Positions 58,309-64,000 of a DNA stretch of 64,000 nt are shown one piece after another. The stretch is from the NCBI GenBank assembly GCA_036435485.1, contig CM071595.1, forward strand, positions 10,778,001 through 10,842,000, in the 5' to 3' direction. Source of the stretch: Saposhnikovia divaricata. Taxonomy: Eukaryota; Streptophyta; Magnoliopsida; Apiales; Apiaceae. The notes under the pieces were generated by a model. That model searched no databases. It had not been told where the DNA came from and saw only the letters and a program-made list of their open reading frames with translations. Within the stretch, counting starts at the first letter, position 1. Each line of letters begins with the position of its first letter. The position numbers and the translations under genes are program-made.

Positions 58309-61300
58309 TTAAAAGTCGGGTATAGTGAGATCAGGGATATGGGCAACCTTGTAAAAGTCGGGTCCTTGTTCACCATTTTCGGAGCGTACCTTATCACAAA
58401 ATTCTGAAGGCATTCGCCCCAAAACTAGTTTTCGAAGGGAATTGAGAAATATGACTCCTTCTGGAAGCTCCTCCAACTTTTGACAGTTAATAATTATCAA
58501 CGTTTTAAGACAGGGCATGCTTCCTTCCTCCACCCTCCATTTTTCCAAATTGGGGAGAAAAGAGAGTTTAAGACGGGTGAGTGTTGGGAAACCCATGGCT
58601 GAGCACACCATTTCCTTCCCCATATATGAGTTCCGTTCTAAACCCAAATCCCTCAAAGTTGGAATCTTCTCCAGTACTGGCATCGGGTCTTCCTCTAGGA
58701 GCGAGCCTCTCAATTCAAGTGTGGTGATACGGATCAAAGATACATCAAAATGATGAGTATGATTAAGTTGTTGCTGCTGCTCAAATAATACAGACAACTC
58801 TGGGAGCTTTCCATTTATTCTTAATTCCTCAAGGTTGAACTTATGATTCCACAACAACTCCTTTATCATATCTGGATTATTTACCAACCCTCCATCAGAT
58901 ATCTCAATATCAAGGGCCAAGTACTGGAGACAGGAATTTGATGACAAGGCCATACCTGATAAGTACTTGAACATCTCTTTCACTTCATCATAATCACCCT
59001 CTGCTTTTACCTTTAGTCTCCTAATACTGGATAATTTTTGTAGATCCGTAACCTCACACCACCTAGTATCAAAATTCTCCAGTGTTTCTAATTTGCTCAA
59101 CCCATTGAACCTTAATTTGAAATTCTTCCTTGAGTTGCCCAAATATGGTAAATACAAATGACGCAAATGTGCGAACTTGCCCAAAACAGTACTTGACCCG
59201 GGTGACATACTGTAAAAACTCTTTCTGTTTAGTTTGAGAGTCTGTAGCAGCACCAACTTTTGTATCCAAGGTACAATAATCAAATTAGAACTCCTTGCAC
59301 TTAGATATCTCAAGTAAATAAGGCTGCCTATTACTCTTCCAATACTAGTACCAAAACGATTACCTGAAACAGTTTGGCGATCAAAGTAAACATTTTCCAG
59401 AGCCAAAACTCTTAGCAACTTAAAATTAGCAAAATGCGACCCCAGTATTGGTTTCAGACTAACACATTCAACACCATTCATAAGTAACACTGATCGATAC
59501 TTCTGGAGATTGGGTTTCTTGAAATTTAAGGATCTTGCTTTTTCGCTACTATATTCCTCATGACAATGAACTACAAGTTGTCGAGTGTAAGCAAACATGG
59601 AAAGGTGAAAATCGTTTCCTCCTCGAAGATCAATTGCTTCGAAAAAATCTTCTTTTTTTGCCATTGATAGAGATAGGTCTCTCATAAGGTCATGAAGAGA
59701 ACTTCTGAACTTTTTAGAAGATGATTCCAAAACATTAAATCTCACTTGAACCATACTCCTATGGACCAATTCTCCCAGGTAAGATTCAGCGACTTGCATC
59801 ATTGTTTCTCCTTCTCTTTTATCACTGGATAGTACAATGCCTTCAGCGATCCATAACTGATATAAATCTTCTGCATCTATCCATTCATCTTCCCTGTATT
59901 TACCTAAATATAAAAAGCATGGCTTCAATTGAGAGGGCAAATCGTTGTAACTCCGAGCTAAAACGTTAAGTAGTTGTTCTTGTTGATCTTCTCCCAACCC
60001 CTTGCCCTTTCTTAGGGATGGTAGACTATCATTATACACCTTTTCCCACTCTATCAATGAAGGTTTAGTAACAAGAATTCCACCCAAAATCACTATGGCT
60101 AGTGGAAGACCGGCACAATATTTCACCATTTCTCTTCCCATATCTTCCATTCTTTTAAAATCTCTGGCAATGTCTGTACCAGAGAAAACAACAAGAAAGA
60201 TACATATAAGGCTACATAAATATTAAGCTACGCCTATTAAATAAGGCAAAAGAATAATAGACACATAGAAATAGGTAAGAATCTAATTTGATTGAAACTA
60301 ACTTTAACATTTCTCCTTAAAATTCACTTCTAGTCACTTTAACATAAACTTTCAATTTAATTAGTCATGATATAATCAGTAGGCCTCCTGGAAACTGGTG
60401 TTTAATTCGTATGTTTTAAGAAACATGGTTCAACTACATTTGTTTTTCGTTTTCAGGAGTTTCAGGGTACTGCATTAGATTTTTCCAGTCTAGTTTTCAG
60501 ATAAAACAAATCAGCTGACGTTCATTAGAGGTGTCATAACTTTGCACAAATAATATGAAACATAATGAATGCGTGTAAATTACATACGTACCTAGACACT
60601 CTCCTCTTGGGGTAAGTGCTTTCAACCGAAGTAGCTCCCAACTTTGATCTGCGCTTAGAGATTCTGGTTGGTGAATGATACCTTTTGGATTTACATACTC
60701 AGCAATATCAACCCTGCGACTTGTAAGCATTAACTTGCTTATAGATTTTTCAGCTGTAAACGCCACTTTTATAGAATCCCAAGCATCGTTTGACCATATG
60801 TCATCCAGGACTATCAAGCATTTTTTCTTTTGCTGGATTTGTAGCAGAGTTTCCGCTAACTTGTCATCGTCCATCTTAAGAATTTCCTCCTTTCTTTCAT
60901 GGATGAGAGATATAAGAATTCGCTGCAACACAAGTTTCGTTTGCCATTTCTGCGAAATGGAAACCCAGGCTAGACCGGCAAAGTACTTCTTAATGGCGGC
61001 ATGATTATATATTTTTTGAGCGAGAGTGGTCTTACCAAGACCTCCCATTCCACAAATAGAGATGAGCGGGTAAGAATCATCACTTTCATCCACCAGATAT
61101 CCCACCAATCGATCAACATCTGCATGAAGTCCAACAAATATTTCAGGTTCAACAGTAGTGAAAGTGTGAAATCGCTTTAGCTTTCCCAGTGTTGAATTTG
61201 ATGATTCCGGGGATTGTAACGTTGATCTGATATTATAATCACCAAAGCGATCATAAATGACAGACATCTTCCTTTGAATATCGTTGAACTTTATTCTGTA

Positions 61301-61585
61301 CTTGTTCTCTTGTTTTCTTCTCTTTCTTTCACTGGATGAAGCTTTGAGAAGAAACGTTTCCACAACATGTTCAGCATCATAGGCATGCTCTCGTACCTCG
61401 CGGAGCAAACTGCGGATTCTTTGTTCATCTATCCTTGAATCAGCATCTCGTAAGAATGTCTTCATCCGCATGAGCTCTGTCACCACCAGTTGAATTTCAT
61501 CTGTCACTTGTTGAAAAAGTAGAGGTTCCTCAGTCAACAAATCAGTGATCCTTCCCACAACCATTGATACAATTGCTTCAGCCAT
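58309..61585 (-). CDS. CC-NB-ARC-LRR disease-resistance protein (RPP8/RPP13-like NLR), two exons
   Basis: Exon 1 is 61585-60592, exon 2 is 60173-58309, and the intron has GTACGTATG...TGGTACAG borders. The joined 2859 nt give 952 residues without a stop. The N-terminal coiled-coil (Rx type, MAEAIVSMVVGRITDLL) has an EDVID-like HAYDAEHVVE at 67-76. The NB-ARC domain has the P-loop GMGGLGKTT at 179-187, kinase-2 LIVLDDIW at 257-264, RNBS-B KLMLTSRR at 284-291 and GLPL at 353-356. An MHD-type motif is LHD at 491-493, with Leu for the usual Met. Leucine-rich repeats run from about 520 to the end. Such proteins sit in the cytosol or at membranes, sense pathogen effectors and trigger cell-death immunity. 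All key ATP-binding motifs are present, so it looks functional. It is the only intact host gene in the window. Confidence 0.93.
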
Positions 61586-62124
61586 TTCTAGGATTGTATT
61601 TGTTCTTCTAAAATAAAAACCACAAATGTAGTTAAAATGTAAGTAGCCGGTATTTAGTAATGGCAGTTGATTTTGGTATAATTATGAGACAATTGACTAC
61701 TAATCTTATACTAAACCAAACAAACAAATATGGTGGTCCTCATGGCGACTGATCAGTGACCTGAACCAACTTTATAGGTAAAAAAATATCTATTTTTAAA
61801 TTATTTTCTTCATCAACAACTATATATTTTTAAAAAACCAATGGCATAATTCACTACTAAACTAACACTGAATGAAAAACCAAACAAGATGCCTCATTTT
61901 TGTATCTTTCTTCTCAACTTGCTTTTGATTTTCACCTCTCTATAATTCTAAAATAATCGTTGCATATTATTTTAAGATCTTGTGGCTGCAAAGATCAACG
62001 ACAAATTACATCATGCTTGTACGGTAATTATTAAACAATGCCTTTTTTATTGACATCTATTCTATTCATTATCAACAACTACTAACCCTACATATTTATA
62101 AAATTGTAAGTAAAAAACAAAAAC
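61586..62124. promoter_or_regulatory. 5' flank of the NLR gene
   Basis: The region upstream of the NLR ATG is AT-rich, with an ATTGACT/AGTCAATTG W-box-like word near 61690. No TATA box could be assigned with confidence. Confidence 0.3.
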
Positions 62125-62310
62125 TAAGTTGGTGCATTTTGACTTAGCTCGTTCGCCTTTTTACTTGGATTGTATCCGCTTATTCACATTTCTCCTCGGT
62201 GAAAACACTTATGTACATAATAATTTCATCTCCGTTCCTAGTATTGTAGTATTTACTTATATATTAAATCATCGTAGTGAATATCTGTAGTTGCAACTGA
62301 TGAACTAGTA
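62125..62310. repeat. Dispersed repeat, second copy of 1105-1335
   Basis: AAGTTGGTGCATTTTGACTT through TTGCAACTGATG, same orientation as the left-hand copy, upstream of the NLR. Confidence 0.6.
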
Positions 62311-62909
62311 TTGTTAATAACATAATCATAAAATCTATTCATTTTTAGCAGTTCGTAATTACCCTGTCTTGCCTTCTTGGTCCACTGCTATTACCTTATT
62401 TACGAGTTTGAGGGTTCGTAACTAGTGGAGACGCATGATTAAATTTATCCCAAATAACATTTCTTATCATAGAATCATTGAGTTCCAGTATGGTTCTCAG
62501 GTGTATAACTCAAAACAACAATTAACTCAATAGATATCCTCTTTGATCGAGCTTAATCATTTTGATCGATTAGCATTAAATTATTTGTGTTCTCTGTTAG
62601 GATTCCATTACAGCTGTTATGTGCCATTCATACACCATTGTCATGGTGATCATGGAATACCTTGTGCAAAGACAATCATATAATTCTATAATAGTTGTAG
62701 CATATTAATTTAAGATCATATGGGTACAAAGTTGAACAAACGATTGCTAAACAATTGTTTCTGTAACATCTATTATCTATCTCTTGCATCATCAACGACA
62801 AAAACTATCTATCCTCCACTACACATTTAAAAATTATTCCCTCAATTGACCACTAAACTAATTGTAATTTGTAAGTAAAAAAAAATGAACAAGTATCGTA
62901 TCCGCTCGT

Positions 62910-63239
62910 TTACATTTCTCCTTTAATTTGCGAGAACACTTCCATATGTAATTTGTGAGAACACTTATAACAAATAAAAATTGCCCTTGAAAACAATAGG
63001 TTGATGGTATCAGTTAACCAAGAAAGTATCAGTTGGATACTCAGAGCTCTGCCACAACACAGTGCACTATGGCCCGAACTATCTGAAGCCATTATTAACA
63101 AGTCTTCTGAAGACAAAAGCTCTGCAGTTGAATTAACACTTACAGTATCTGTTTTATTACTAGACCAGATAATGTCATTATCAGTTTCTCCGTTCATATG
63201 AGCAATATTTCCACTGTGCGTGATCTTTGAACAAACCAT
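62910..63239 (-). CDS. Unidentified ORF, 109 codons
   Basis: The minus-strand frame begins MVCSKITHSGNIAHMNGETD. A comparable open frame exists on the plus strand (63001-63201). I recognise no domain and cannot tell which, if either, is coding. GT and AG words nearby would allow it to be an exon. Confidence 0.2.
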   Translation of the reverse strand: MVCSKITHSGNIAHMNGETDNDIIWSSNKTDTVSVNSTAELLSSEDLLIMASDSSGHSALCCGRALSIQLILSWLTDTINLLFSRAIFICYKCSHKLHMEVFSQIKGEM

Positions 63240-63765
63240 TTTGTCTTCTTATAAGGTTGTTTCTATTTGCGACCCCTACCAATCTCTGTCCAGATGCTTT
63301 CGTAAACCATACATCGAGAGGTAAACAGAATTCTTGGGACCGAAGAATCCAAGCTTGAAGTTTCCATTGGAGGATAAAAGGGTCTCATTTTTTGCATCAG
63401 ATAAGAAGTTGGTTGAAGTTATTGCTCTGAAGGAGTTGCAAATTTGAACTTAAAACCCTTCACATGCCATATCTAGTGACCTATTTTACAAGCAGTAAAA
63501 ACACTAGCAAGTAGCAACCAAAAACAAAAAACCCCAATCCCCTCAAACTCACCACATTAAACAATCTTATAGCATGTAAATAAAAACAAATCTTCAGATA
63601 AGCAGATATATATGTACTCTAAGAAGCTTCATTCCTCACAGGAACTTCATCACACAGGTATCGCACAGCCTTATAATTTCCAAATTTTGAGTACATTTTA
63701 ATCTAAATTTGATTGAAAAACTACCGCGTAGATTTTAAGGGTGTGTGTGTTTATGAGAGAGATTT
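63240..63765. other. Intergenic, no gene recognised
   Basis: Moderate GC at 63280-63440 looks exon-like (GGACCGAAGAATCCAAGCTT) but has no frame I can identify. The rest is AT-rich. Confidence 0.35.
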
Positions 63766-63892
<127 letters not shown>

Positions 63893-64000
63893 GTGCGATT
63901 AAACGGTTCAGCATCATAAATTTGATCATTAGATCATTAAGCTCCCCTGTTCTGATGTGCATAACTCTAAAACCGAAATCAAATTCACAATAAGTAATGA

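Noticed and set aside
58517..58753. Plus-strand 78-codon frame
   Set aside because: Antisense to the LRR region of the NLR gene.

Overview
The window is nuclear DNA of a flowering plant, most probably a eudicot. It has AT-rich intergenic sequence, GT-AG introns, a plant CC-NB-ARC-LRR resistance gene, fragments of plant ABCC transporter, ferrochelatase, Raf-like kinase, PP2-like and DUF1685 genes, and a full range of plant transposons. I cannot name the species from sequence alone.

Layout. 1-1010: end of a gypsy-type LTR cut by the window edge. 2585-9533: a decayed non-LTR retrotransposon (LINE, minus strand) whose RNase H region is split by a solo LTR (3090-4777). 10440-13150: an AT-rich inverted and direct repeat complex containing a Mutator-like (MULE) element (11343-12702) with a 9-bp target duplication. 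13670-20946: a broken ABCC transporter pseudogene (ABCC1/2-like), itself invaded by a mariner-like element. 21113-30418: a young Ty3/gypsy chromovirus of Tekay/Del type, minus strand, with 2.2-kb LTRs; it sits inside an exon of a small lipase-like gene fragment. 31745-35790: CCACGTCA-rich repeats, a second copy of part of the ABCC pseudogene and a three-unit tandem array. 36316-37516: a hAT element with another hAT nested inside it. 39.1-41 kb: fragments of an ABCC3-type transporter, a ferrochelatase and an unidentified exon. 42459-45737: a compact Copia element coding only Gag and protease. 46.2-50.8 kb: MULE-like elements, one carrying pieces of two host genes, and Helitron-like ends. 51947-55709: the last exon of a Raf-like kinase split by a degenerate Copia element. 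58309-61585: the only apparently intact host gene, a two-exon NLR of 952 residues on the minus strand, with decayed copies of its 3' end at about 49.6 and 51.2 kb.

The window is therefore a transposon-dense stretch beside a resistance gene. Target-site duplications (GTGCT, TTAATATTA, ACTAT, ATCATGCA, ATATA, TTTATTATA, TAAAATTAG, CCTCT) fix the borders of most elements and their nesting order. The most unusual signal is a GC-rich near-palindrome (GCCCCTGCGGGGCC and variants) that recurs in three separate MULE-like elements, in one of them exactly at the edge of captured gene sequence. All host-gene identifications are from reading translated motifs by eye; no database search was possible.
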